From: CAYZJV01 sp964478945
Lineage (GTDB): Bacteria > Spirochaetota > Spirochaetia > Sphaerochaetales > Sphaerochaetaceae
Assembly: GCA_964478945.1 (NCBI GenBank)
Contig: CAYZJV010000013.1
Coordinates: 1-57,203 of the forward strand
DNA length: 57,203 nt
Direction: 5' to 3'
Shown piece by piece: positions 35,389 through 43,796 of the stretch (positions within the stretch are counted from its first letter, which is position 1; every line of letters starts with the position of its first letter). Under the pieces are notes generated by a model. That model did no database searches. It was not told the DNA's origin and saw nothing but the letters and a program-made list of their open reading frames with translations. The translations under genes were made by a program, and so were the position numbers.

Positions 35389-36267
35389 GTGAATACACAA
35401 TTTTCAGGAGTAATTCCCCCCGTCATCACCTGTTTCGATAAGGAAGGCAAGATCGATGAACAGGCACAGAGGACATTGATCAGATTTCTCTCACAGCATG
35501 TGAACGGATTTTATCCATGTGGAACATATGGTAGCGGACCCTTGATGACCACAGAAGAGAGAAAGAGGGTCGCCGAGATCGTCATTGAGGAAAAGGGAAA
35601 GGCTTTTGTGATCGTACATGTGGGTGCTCCGACGACTCGTGAAGCGGTGGAACTGGCCAAACATGCGCAAGAAGCTGGAGCCGATGGAATCGGTGCCATT
35701 CCTCCTTATTATTTCTCTTATACCCAAGAACAGTTGATCAACCACTACCGAGCACTCATCGATGCGGTTGATATCCCCGTGTTCCTCTATAACAATCCAG
35801 GATTGTCTGGTAATCCTGTGGCACCGGCTTCCTTGAAGGTCCTTGCAGATAATGGACTGGCAGGTGTGAAGGATTCGGCTTTTGATCTCGTCAATTTCTA
35901 CAACTATATTCTGGCGGTCCAGAAACCGGACTTTACCTTCATTGTAGGTACCGAGGCCATTGCCGCCGGTGCTTTGGATGCCGGAGCAAGTGGAGTGATT
36001 GCGGGATTGGCGAACTGCTTCCCCGAATTCATGTCGGACTTCTATCAGACATGGAAGAAAGGTGATGCGAAGGAGACCGCACGCAAGCAGTTGAAGGTCA
36101 TGCAAGCCAGAAATATCCTCAAATGGGGACAAACCCTTACCATGACATACGCGATTCTAAGAATGCGTGGATTCAACCCGGGTTATCCTCGATTACCATT
36201 TACCGAGATTTCCAATGAACTTTATGATAAGATAGAGAAGGAGTACAAAACAATGGGGTTGTTGTGA
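35389..36267 (+). CDS. DapA-family aldolase, second copy in the sugar-acid locus
   Basis: A 292-residue DHDPS/NAL-family lyase with Lys161 (GVKDSAFD) and Tyr134 (FLYNNP). It shares the altered loop GTYGSGPLM with the paralogue at 28196 and resembles it throughout. GTG 35389 is chosen because GGAGG lies 7 bases upstream and this start puts both catalytic residues at the same numbers as in E. coli DapA. It is cotranscribed with the second RpiR gene. Probable 2-keto-3-deoxy sugar acid aldolase; the two copies may serve the gluconate and galactonate branches. Confidence 0.88.
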   Translation: MNTQFSGVIPPVITCFDKEGKIDEQAQRTLIRFLSQHVNGFYPCGTYGSGPLMTTEERKRVAEIVIEEKGKAFVIVHVGAPTTREAVELAKHAQEAGADGIGAIPPYYFSYTQEQLINHYRALIDAVDIPVFLYNNPGLSGNPVAPASLKVLADNGLAGVKDSAFDLVNFYNYILAVQKPDFTFIVGTEAIAAGALDAGASGVIAGLANCFPEFMSDFYQTWKKGDAKETARKQLKVMQARNILKWGQTLTMTYAILRMRGFNPGYPRLPFTEISNELYDKIEKEYKTMGLL

Positions 36268-36281
36268 CCCGATAAAGGAAT

Positions 36282-37139
36282 ATGGCAGACATGGGAATAT
36301 TGACTGACATACGGCATCGTCTTGAAGGGATGCCTCCGATTCAAAGAAAGATCGCAGAATACGTGTTGCAGAATTCGAATGATGTCGTACGTATGTCAAT
36401 TTCCAATCTCGCCAGGCAAAGCGGTGCGAAAAGTGAAGCTTCGATCGTGAAGTTCTACCGCTCACTTGGCTTTGCCGGTTACCATGACTTCAAGGTTTCT
36501 CTAGCTACGGAAATTGCCGGACAAGTATTTCATACTCCCGACACGGATTCCCGCATCACCAGTGAGGATGATGTCAGCTCCATCCGCAGAAAAATTTTCC
36601 AATCGGCAATGCATGTGCTTGAGAAGAACAACAACACCATCGATGATGAAGTTCTTGGAAAAGCGGTGCAGATGCTTGGCAAAGCCGATCGCATCATCAT
36701 TCTAGGGTATGGTACATCCGCAGTCGCCGCGTACGATCTTTTTGTTAAACTTTCCCGATTGGGTATCGATTGCATCCACTCTCTTGATGCTCATGCGAAT
36801 GCATTGATTCTCAGTGAACCACGGGACAATGATCTTGTGTTCGCAATCAGTTTTTCAGGAGAATCTAAGGATGTAGTGTATCAAGCTAGGCAGGTGAAAG
36901 GTTTTGTTCCAATCATCGCCCTCACTGGTGAGACAGGATCCCCTCTCTCCAAGATCGCCGACCTTTGTATTTCCATCCAGTCATTCGAAACAACCTACCA
37001 CACCGATGCGATGATTTCCCGCATGGTACAGATAGCTGTCATGGATATTCTCTTCACGGCTTTGGCAGTGAAGGGAGGAGACAAGGCACTTGCTCGATTG
37101 ACCCATGCGAGACAGGGATTGTCCTTCATCAAGTTCTAA
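36282..37139 (+). CDS. RpiR-family regulator (HTH plus SIS domain), second copy
   Basis: A 285-residue MurR/RpiR regulator with an N-terminal HTH_6 (MPPIQRKIAEYVLQN, ISNLARQSGAKSEASIVKFY) and an SIS domain (GYGTSAVAAYDLFVKL, ISFSGESKD, LTGETGSPLS). It follows the aldolase gene by 14 bp. The start may be ATG 36282 or ATG 36291; neither has ideal spacing to AAGGA. It is a clear paralogue of the regulator at 30128. Its stop abuts the stop of the next, convergent gene. Confidence 0.92.
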   Translation: MADMGILTDIRHRLEGMPPIQRKIAEYVLQNSNDVVRMSISNLARQSGAKSEASIVKFYRSLGFAGYHDFKVSLATEIAGQVFHTPDTDSRITSEDDVSSIRRKIFQSAMHVLEKNNNTIDDEVLGKAVQMLGKADRIIILGYGTSAVAAYDLFVKLSRLGIDCIHSLDAHANALILSEPRDNDLVFAISFSGESKDVVYQARQVKGFVPIIALTGETGSPLSKIADLCISIQSFETTYHTDAMISRMVQIAVMDILFTALAVKGGDKALARLTHARQGLSFIKF

Positions 37140-37496
37140 TTATTCCGAGTCTTCCTCCCCCACTCTGAAACGCACGATCTTCCGGATCAACTCCAGCGGC
37201 AATGGTGTGTTCAAGGGGAATTGGATGGTTCCTTTCGATAGGCGGTAGGATCCCAATTCATCACGGAATGCATCGATTCCCGATGGTGATGGATAGAAGC
37301 CGATGTGGGTTTTCGCAGCTGAGAAATGGACGAGGTTCCGTTTCAGCTTGAATGTGGGAATCCCATAGCTGATCGTTTCGGTCGCATCGGGGGCCTCTTC
37401 ATGTATCAAGGCCCTCAGTTGCTGTAGTAGTGGACGTACCTCTTCGGTACATTCGGCGATATAGCTGTCGATATCCTTGGCTATTGGCTTTTTCAT
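37140..37496 (-). CDS. DUF1801-family small cytosolic protein
   Basis: A 118-residue protein of the DUF1801/YdhG family, recognised from DIDSYIAECTEEVRPLL, ETISYGIPTFKL, FYPSPSGIDAF and KGTIQFPLNTPLP. Members have a small alpha/beta fold. One was proposed to be an iron-binding chaperone, but the role of most is unknown. It is monocistronic, with no clear Shine-Dalgarno sequence, and looks unrelated to the neighbouring sugar genes. Confidence 0.85.
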   Translation of the reverse strand: MKKPIAKDIDSYIAECTEEVRPLLQQLRALIHEEAPDATETISYGIPTFKLKRNLVHFSAAKTHIGFYPSPSGIDAFRDELGSYRLSKGTIQFPLNTPLPLELIRKIVRFRVGEEDSE

Positions 37497-37618
37497 GATT
37501 CAACCATACTAGCACGTATGGTCAAGCACAAGTAGTTGATATCATTCTATTCGCAATTCATTTCAAACACAGGGTTTCCAATAGGTACAACCATATCTGT
37601 CGGCAACCGAACATCATG

Positions 37619-38659
37619 TCATAACAAGTGTTCCTTGATGATGGTATCGCTATGAATCACAATACAGGACTCTTCGGGGAGATCTCCGAACAGGATGTAG
37701 TCCAGTATCAATTTGATGGTTCGATAGCCGGCTTCCCTGGTATTCTGGCTTATCACTGCCTTGATATCGCCTTTCTTCATATGGTGGCGAAGTGTCTCTG
37801 AAGGGTCGATCGCGACGATCAAGGCCTTGCCCAACAATCCTGCTTCACGTATGGCACTCATGCCACCTTCGGCGGCACCCGAGGCAAAGAAGATGGCATT
37901 TACCTCGGGATGTTCCATCAACATCTTTTTCACAGTGGTATATGAGGTGATATCGTCATTGGTAGCGATGCACACCGACTCGATTTGCATATGTCCGCTG
38001 TATGAGGTGTTGATGGTATGCTTGAATCCTTCCATCCGGGAGGCGTTACCCAAGAGGGACAGGGAGGGCAGAACCATTGCGATGCGCAAGTCATCCTTCC
38101 GTAGCAAATCGAATAGTCCCGCAGCAACACATCCAACGCGATAGTTGTCGATACCGATAAAGTAGTGGGTATGTGTGGTCACCACATCGTTTATGAAACA
38201 GAAGACCGGAACACCTTTTACGATCAATTCATCCAACAGATTGCATACTCTTGGATCATTTATCGGCGATATCGCCAGTGCCGAGATTCCTTCCTCCATC
38301 AAGGATTTGATTTCAGCGATTTGGCTTTCAACATCAAAATTCTTTCCATATCGATACACCAGGGAGATTCCGGAATCCGCATACTCGTTTTCGGCCTGTC
38401 GTATCCCGGCATACCCTTCATTGACCGCATAGTTGATATATGTCGGTTGTACATGGGACACCACTCCTATCTTGATGCCTTTATTGCGCAGTGCAAGACT
38501 TTTTGCGGCGGAATTGGGTTTGTAGTTCAACGCTTTCGCGATTGCGAGTACTCTCCGTTCGACTTCGGGTCGTACTTTCCCCCGTTTGTTGAGAACCCGA
38601 TCCACGGTTCCTACGGACACATCTGAAAGTTCGGCTATCATCTTGATCGTGACATTCAT
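37619..38659 (-). CDS. LacI-family regulator of the sulfatase/ABC locus
   Basis: A 346-residue LacI regulator with helix-turn-helix TIKMIAELSDVSVGTVDRVL near the start, hinge NSAAKSLALRNKGIKIG and a sensing domain of the RbsB-like type. The HTH variant VGTVDRVLN with long hinge resembles regulators that sense inositol or rare sugars. ATG 38659 is chosen because it starts six residues before the HTH. It follows the sulfatase gene on the same strand, 106 bp away. The 18-bp palindrome at 44887 is a candidate target. Confidence 0.88.
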   Translation of the reverse strand: MNVTIKMIAELSDVSVGTVDRVLNKRGKVRPEVERRVLAIAKALNYKPNSAAKSLALRNKGIKIGVVSHVQPTYINYAVNEGYAGIRQAENEYADSGISLVYRYGKNFDVESQIAEIKSLMEEGISALAISPINDPRVCNLLDELIVKGVPVFCFINDVVTTHTHYFIGIDNYRVGCVAAGLFDLLRKDDLRIAMVLPSLSLLGNASRMEGFKHTINTSYSGHMQIESVCIATNDDITSYTTVKKMLMEHPEVNAIFFASGAAEGGMSAIREAGLLGKALIVAIDPSETLRHHMKKGDIKAVISQNTREAGYRTIKLILDYILFGDLPEESCIVIHSDTIIKEHLL

Positions 38660-38765
38660 GGTTGTTCCACTTCCCCCCTTCAAGACTCAAAGATACGTGT
38701 TGGAATCGATATGAATCCGCCCCAATCGTTTCCTAGACCCGCTGTATCAGAACCTTTTCAATTCT

Positions 38766-40292
38766 TTACATTTCCTCGAGCCATCGCACGGTGTCCCAAA
38801 CTTCCACTCCATTGTTCTTCTGCTCTTTCCCAGGGGTACTTCTCCCCCTACGCACATGTGAAGCCAACAATGTACGCAATTCGGCAGTGATCTCCGGATA
38901 GCGATGTATCACATTCACCTTCTCCTGAATATCCGATTCGAGATCATACAACTGGAAACGGGGCATATCGTCGGTCTCTTCCCCTGGTTTGGGATACGAC
39001 CACCCACCTGATCCAGGACACATTTCCAGTTTAAACCGTCCTTTGCGAATAGACAACGACCCATCGACACTCTGATGCACAATGTCGGAACGTACTTCAG
39101 GTGCTGATGATCCATTCCTCCAAATCGGCAAGTTGCTCACACTATCCTCGGCGGCATCATCGGGAAGTGGTACTCCCAACAGTTCTCCCATCGTTGCCAT
39201 GAAATCGGACAAACATACGAGTTGCGACCTCACACCATGACTATGGATTCCAGCAGGCCATCGAACCATCAGCGGTATGCGGTGTCCTCCTTCATATATG
39301 TCCGCCTTGTGTCCTCTGAAGATGTAGCTTGGGTTGTGTCCAGCTGCGGCGAGTTCCTCAAAGTCGGCCATTGGCGAGCATCCGTTGTCGGATGCGTACA
39401 CCACTATGGTGTTCTCATAGAGGTTCAGCTCTTTCAAGCGTGTGGTGATCTGTCCGACCACATCGTCGCACATGAGGACAAAATCACCATATTCGTTGGT
39501 TCCGGATTTCCCCCTGAATTCTGCGGTTGGGAGGATCGGGGTGTGTGGCGCAGGCATCGGGAAATAGATGAAGAAGGGTTCTTCCTTGTAGTCTTCGATT
39601 TTCTCCAAGACTTTCCTGGTCAGGTGCGGCAAGACATCTTCATGGACAAAATCGGGTGCCGTCGGACCTTTTCTCCAGAATCTTTTACCGACGTCTTCGG
39701 TTTCATGATCCGGCAACCTGGTGAATCCATCATTTTCGATATAGATGTACGGAGCCATGTCCAACGATGCGCTTATGCCGTAATAGTAATCGAATCCATT
39801 GGTAATTGGTGAGCGTTGTATCGGTTGGCCGTAGTCAACACCGTCACATGTTTCATAATCGTCCTTGAGAACGAATGTTTCATCGGTGGTGAAGTCCATT
39901 CCCAGATGCCATTTCCCGATCGCTGCAGTGGCATAACCTTGGGAACGCAATAGATGTGCAACCGTCATCCTGTCATCTTCAATCAAGGCTCGGGAGTAGC
40001 CACTCATCACTCCTGCTTTCAAGCGTGAACGCCAGTTGTAACGACCTGTCAGGATTCCATAGCGCGAGGGGGTACATACTGCTGATGTCGCATGGGCATC
40101 GGTAAAATATATTCCATCCCTACACATCGCATCAAAGTTCGGGGTGTTGAACGCACATCGCTCATTCAGCGCACTCACATCCCCATACCCCATGTCATCG
40201 GCCAAAATGTACACGATATTGGGTTTTGTGGATGATTCCTCTTTTCCAAAGCTACTCGCTTCATTGGTTGTATGCAAATTTCTATTCTTCAC
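38766..40292 (-). CDS. Type I sulfatase, cytosolic, Cys-type
   Basis: A 508-residue alkaline-phosphatase-fold sulfatase. The metal site opens with NIVYILADDMGYGD (Asp32, Asp33). The catalytic Cys73 sits in CTPSRYGILTGR, the signature oxidised to formylglycine by a maturase, which is not encoded here. No signal peptide or lipobox is present, so it should act in the cytosol on sulfate esters brought in by the ABC transporter of the same operon. The start is GTG 40292, with a distant GAGG, so it may lie further downstream. The organic part of the substrate is unknown. Confidence 0.88.
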   Translation of the reverse strand: MKNRNLHTTNEASSFGKEESSTKPNIVYILADDMGYGDVSALNERCAFNTPNFDAMCRDGIYFTDAHATSAVCTPSRYGILTGRYNWRSRLKAGVMSGYSRALIEDDRMTVAHLLRSQGYATAAIGKWHLGMDFTTDETFVLKDDYETCDGVDYGQPIQRSPITNGFDYYYGISASLDMAPYIYIENDGFTRLPDHETEDVGKRFWRKGPTAPDFVHEDVLPHLTRKVLEKIEDYKEEPFFIYFPMPAPHTPILPTAEFRGKSGTNEYGDFVLMCDDVVGQITTRLKELNLYENTIVVYASDNGCSPMADFEELAAAGHNPSYIFRGHKADIYEGGHRIPLMVRWPAGIHSHGVRSQLVCLSDFMATMGELLGVPLPDDAAEDSVSNLPIWRNGSSAPEVRSDIVHQSVDGSLSIRKGRFKLEMCPGSGGWSYPKPGEETDDMPRFQLYDLESDIQEKVNVIHRYPEITAELRTLLASHVRRGRSTPGKEQKNNGVEVWDTVRWLEEM

Positions 40293-40368
40293 TTTGTGTA
40301 ACCACTTTTCCTCATTTGGTATGTTCGATCATTTCGATCTTATGCTGGAATACCGATGTCGTTCGGCA

Positions 40369-41121
40369 TTACCACCACTTGATCAATTGCGTCACTTCAT
40401 CCCTGATCCGTACAAATTCCGGGGATGCAATATCCCTTGGTCTTGGCAGATCATTTTGAATGAACTTCTTCACTTTGGTAGGTTTGTTGGTGAGCACCAG
40501 GATTTGTTCTCCCAAGTATACCGATTCCTCTATATTGTGGGTGATGAACAGAACGGTCGTTCCTGTGCGTTGCCACAGTTTGATCAGTTCGTCTTCGAGT
40601 TTGAATCGTAGTGAGATGTCCAGTTGTCCATACGGTTCGTCCATCAGGAGCAACTCGGGTCCGACTGCAAAAGCTCTTGCAATGGAAACCCGTTGCAGCA
40701 TGCTTACCGACAATTGGGATGGATAATAGGATCTACTGTCCGATAGTCCGACCAGTTCAAGAAATTCATCCACCTTTTCCTTCTTCTCTTTTGGAGATAC
40801 TCCACGTACTTCCAATCCGAATCCCACATTTTGTTCAACCGTGAGCCAAGGCATGGCGGAATTCTCTTGAAATATATAGGCGATGTTGTGTCGCTTGAGG
40901 TCGACCGGTTCGTCATTCACCAATATCTCACCCGCTGTGATATCGTAGAGCTTTGTCAGACTATTCAGAAATGTCGTCTTACCGCATCCTGTGGGACCGA
41001 CTATACAAAGGAATTCGCCCTTCGCCACTTCAAATGAAATATCGTCAAGTACGAGAAGATCCCCAAATCGTTTGGTGAGATGGTTCACCCGTATTTTCGC
41101 TTGTTTGCCTTCCACACTCAT
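40369..41121 (-). CDS. SsuB/TauB-like ABC ATPase with degenerate signature motif
   Basis: A 250-residue ATPase of the nitrate/sulfonate/taurine class. Walker A is GPTGCGKTT and Walker B LLLMDEPYG. The ABC signature reads LSVSMLQR instead of LSGGMQQR, losing both glycines that contact ATP. ATG 41121 follows GGAGG by 6 bases. It probably pairs with the intact ATPase encoded just upstream to form a heterodimer with only one fully active site. Confidence 0.9.
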   Translation of the reverse strand: MSVEGKQAKIRVNHLTKRFGDLLVLDDISFEVAKGEFLCIVGPTGCGKTTFLNSLTKLYDITAGEILVNDEPVDLKRHNIAYIFQENSAMPWLTVEQNVGFGLEVRGVSPKEKKEKVDEFLELVGLSDSRSYYPSQLSVSMLQRVSIARAFAVGPELLLMDEPYGQLDISLRFKLEDELIKLWQRTGTTVLFITHNIEESVYLGEQILVLTNKPTKVKKFIQNDLPRPRDIASPEFVRIRDEVTQLIKWW

Positions 41122-41166
41122 TTCACACCTCCACAAAAGACCAAGTTGCTCCAGTTTCGTCGAAGC

Positions 41167-41946
41167 TTAGAGGGTCGCATCCATTGCCCCCGCAATCAGT
41201 TTTCTCAAGCGCAGGAATTCGGGATCGAGATAGTCCCGTGGACGAGGCAAATCGATTTTATATTCTTGCTTCACGCTTGTGGGACAGTTGTGCAACAGTA
41301 CGATTCTATCCGCCAGGTACACCGCCTCTTCAATATTGTTCGTGACGAACACTATCGTGCGGCGTTCCCTTTCCCATATTTTCTCCAGCTCTTCTTGCAT
41401 CAAATATCGTGTTTGTGCATCAAGCGATCCAAAGGGTTCGTCCATGAAGAGCACCAATGGCTCGTTGCAATAGGCTCTCGCGATACCCACCCGCTGCTTC
41501 ATTCCTCCCGACAGCTTGACCGGGAATGAATTCTCGAACCCCTGCAGACCCACCAGGTCGATATAGTACTGGGCCCTTCTTTTCCTTTCGGTTTTGTCGA
41601 CGCCTCGTACTTTCGGACCATATTCCACATTGCCTCGTGTCGTGAGCCATGGAAACAGGGCCACATTCTGGTACACCACTCCCCGATCGGGTCCTGGGCC
41701 TTCAACCAATTTTCCATCCACATGGACCGTACCGGTGGTGGCTGGTTCCAATCCCGAGAGGATGTTCAGGAAGGTGGTCTTTCCACACTGTCCCGGACCG
41801 AACAGTACGACGAACTCATTCTCCCGCACATCCAAGTCGATACCTGAGATCACATGTTTGATGTTGCCATCCGTGATGAAGTCTTTCGTCACATCACGGC
41901 ACTGAATTATCGATGCATGCGAACTGGAGCTTCCGGTTCCTTTCAT
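41167..41946 (-). CDS. SsuB/TauB-like ABC ATPase (canonical)
   Basis: A 259-residue ATPase with Walker A GPGQCGKTT, signature LSGGMKQR and Walker B LFMDEPFG. ATG 41946 shares one base with the stop of the permease gene (TGATG), giving tight coupling; a second ATG lies 3 bases earlier but too close to GGGAGG. It drives uptake with one or both permeases. The presence of two ATPase and two permease genes for one binding protein is unusual for this family. Confidence 0.9.
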   Translation of the reverse strand: MKGTGSSSSHASIIQCRDVTKDFITDGNIKHVISGIDLDVRENEFVVLFGPGQCGKTTFLNILSGLEPATTGTVHVDGKLVEGPGPDRGVVYQNVALFPWLTTRGNVEYGPKVRGVDKTERKRRAQYYIDLVGLQGFENSFPVKLSGGMKQRVGIARAYCNEPLVLFMDEPFGSLDAQTRYLMQEELEKIWERERRTIVFVTNNIEEAVYLADRIVLLHNCPTSVKQEYKIDLPRPRDYLDPEFLRLRKLIAGAMDATL

Positions 41947-42794
41947 CATACTCCTCCCACGTTCCATGCGCACAACCGCTTCTCGATTTCCCGCAACAGT
42001 ACTTCCAAGATGAATCCCATCACTCCAATTGCGATAATTCCGACAAGGATCTGCAACATGTCATTGACTTCCATTCCGCTCACAATGATCCAACCCACTC
42101 CTTCCGAGGACCGCACCATTTCGGCCGCAACCACGGTAGCCCAACTCGATGAGATGGCAACCTGCATACCGGCGAAAATGTAGGGTACGGAGGCCGGCAT
42201 CACCACGGTGGTGAATACTTGGCGTTTGTTCGCACCCAACATGCGTGCTACACCGACCAACATTTGATCGATCGCACGAGCACCGGAGAAGGCGGTATAG
42301 GTGATGCTTGCGAAGGCTGAGAGAAAAATGATGAAATACTTCGTCATCTCTCCCAGTCCAAACCACAAGATCGAAAGGGAGATCCATGCGATGGGGGGAA
42401 TGGGCCTGATCACTTCGTAGAATGGTCTGAAGATTGCTTCTATCAATCGGATACGACCCATGGTCAATCCCAGCGTGATGCCGATCACCGATGCCGCGGT
42501 ATAGGCCACCAGTACTCTCATCAGACTGAACATGGTATGTTGCACAATCGTATACTTTCCGATTTTTTCGGTGAAGGAGGCAAAGAAGGCCTTCAGGACT
42601 TCAAATGGTCCAGGCATCAGTTCGCCCAAAGATGAGTAGAGGACCGATATCTGCCATAGGGCAAGGAATGCGAGGATTGAGATGGTTCCGGCCACCACTT
42701 GCATCCATGGCAGATGTGCTTTGCGAGTTCCCGCAGTAGTATTGCCAAATACGCGTTTATGGTTCTTTTTGATATTCGTAGTGGTACTGTTCAT
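41946..42794 (-). CDS. SsuC/TauC-like ABC permease (second)
   Basis: A 282-residue permease with about six helices and the EAA-type loop RMLGANKRQVFTTVVMPASVPYI. The start at 42794 is chosen by AAGGA upstream; the frame stays open further back into the preceding gene, so a longer protein cannot be excluded. It is a diverged paralogue of the permease at 42898 and probably forms a heterodimer with it. Confidence 0.88.
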   Translation of the reverse strand: MNSTTTNIKKNHKRVFGNTTAGTRKAHLPWMQVVAGTISILAFLALWQISVLYSSLGELMPGPFEVLKAFFASFTEKIGKYTIVQHTMFSLMRVLVAYTAASVIGITLGLTMGRIRLIEAIFRPFYEVIRPIPPIAWISLSILWFGLGEMTKYFIIFLSAFASITYTAFSGARAIDQMLVGVARMLGANKRQVFTTVVMPASVPYIFAGMQVAISSSWATVVAAEMVRSSEGVGWIIVSGMEVNDMLQILVGIIAIGVMGFILEVLLREIEKRLCAWNVGGV

Positions 42795-42897
42795 ACAACT
42801 TGTCCTTGCTGCAATGGGGTTGGTAATGTACATATCGCCGACTGGATGGGAATCATTCCCTGCGGCTCCCGGACATTGCGTTTCTTCGGTTGAGTTC

Positions 42898-43689
42898 TCA
42901 CCATCGACCTCCCTTGAGCAGCTGTCGTTCAAGAAGGGTAAGCAAATAGGTGATCAATGCTCCTACAAGTCCGATGGTTATCATTCCGGCGATTATCACA
43001 TCGGGTCTGAGTAGCCCGCGGGATTGTTGGATCATGAATCCCAAACCACGTGTGGAGGCGAGCATCTCCGCCGCCACCAGGGCTCCCCACGAGGATGCCA
43101 AGGCTACCCTCATTCCGGTGAGCAACATGGGCAATGCGCTCGGAATGGCGATTTTGAAGAGCAATTGGTGGTTGGATGCACCAAATGTTTGGCCAACCCA
43201 TAGGTGTACAGCTTTCGTTTGCTTGATGCCGGAGTAGGAACTTATCAGGCTCGCGGTGAATGAAGATAGGAAAATCACCATTGCTTTGGAAAGAAGTCCT
43301 ATTCCAAAGAGCGTGATCATCACAGGTATCCACGCGATTCCCGGTATCGGTCTGATCATATCGAAAAGCGGTCTCGTGAACCAATCGAACTTTTCCGACC
43401 AAGCCATCATGATTCCAAGTGGGATACCGACCGACAATCCGATCACGTAGCCACTCAATGCAACCTGCAAAGATGATCCCAGATGTTGCAACATGGTCGC
43501 TCCATCAGGATTGGGATTGGTGAATTTGTCTATGAAGGTCTTCACGATCTTGAGCGGACCAGGCAACGTGTTGGGTGATGCCAATCCGTAGACCTCCGTA
43601 GCCAGATACCAAGCAACCAAAAACACGGTGATGGTTAGTATGGTGACTACTGTATATATCCTCGATTTTTTATCCGTCATCTTACTCAT
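42898..43689 (-). CDS. SsuC/TauC-like ABC permease (first)
   Basis: A 263-residue inner-membrane permease with about six helices and the loop GQTFGASNHQLLFKIAIPSALPML. GGGAG precedes ATG 43689. It follows the binding-protein gene after 107 bp that hold a perfect hairpin. Family members import sulfonates, sulfate esters, taurine, nitrate or thiamine precursors. Confidence 0.9.
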   Translation of the reverse strand: MSKMTDKKSRIYTVVTILTITVFLVAWYLATEVYGLASPNTLPGPLKIVKTFIDKFTNPNPDGATMLQHLGSSLQVALSGYVIGLSVGIPLGIMMAWSEKFDWFTRPLFDMIRPIPGIAWIPVMITLFGIGLLSKAMVIFLSSFTASLISSYSGIKQTKAVHLWVGQTFGASNHQLLFKIAIPSALPMLLTGMRVALASSWGALVAAEMLASTRGLGFMIQQSRGLLRPDVIIAGMITIGLVGALITYLLTLLERQLLKGGRW

Positions 43690-43744
43690 ATCAACTCCCA
43701 GAGTACGAATCCAAAGTACCGAACCAATTTCAAATCAGATCCAA

Positions 43745-43778
43745 CAGGTACCACCCCTGTGGTTCGTGGTGGTACCTG
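43745..43778 (-). promoter_or_regulatory. Intercistronic hairpin after the SsuA-like gene
   Basis: Perfect 11-base arms CAGGTACCACC (43745-43755) and GGTGGTACCTG (43768-43778) around a 12-base loop, 18 bases after the binding-protein stop and with no T tract. It probably stabilises the upstream message or partly terminates transcription. Confidence 0.7.
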
Positions 43779-43796
43779 CGATACTGTTCATGACTG

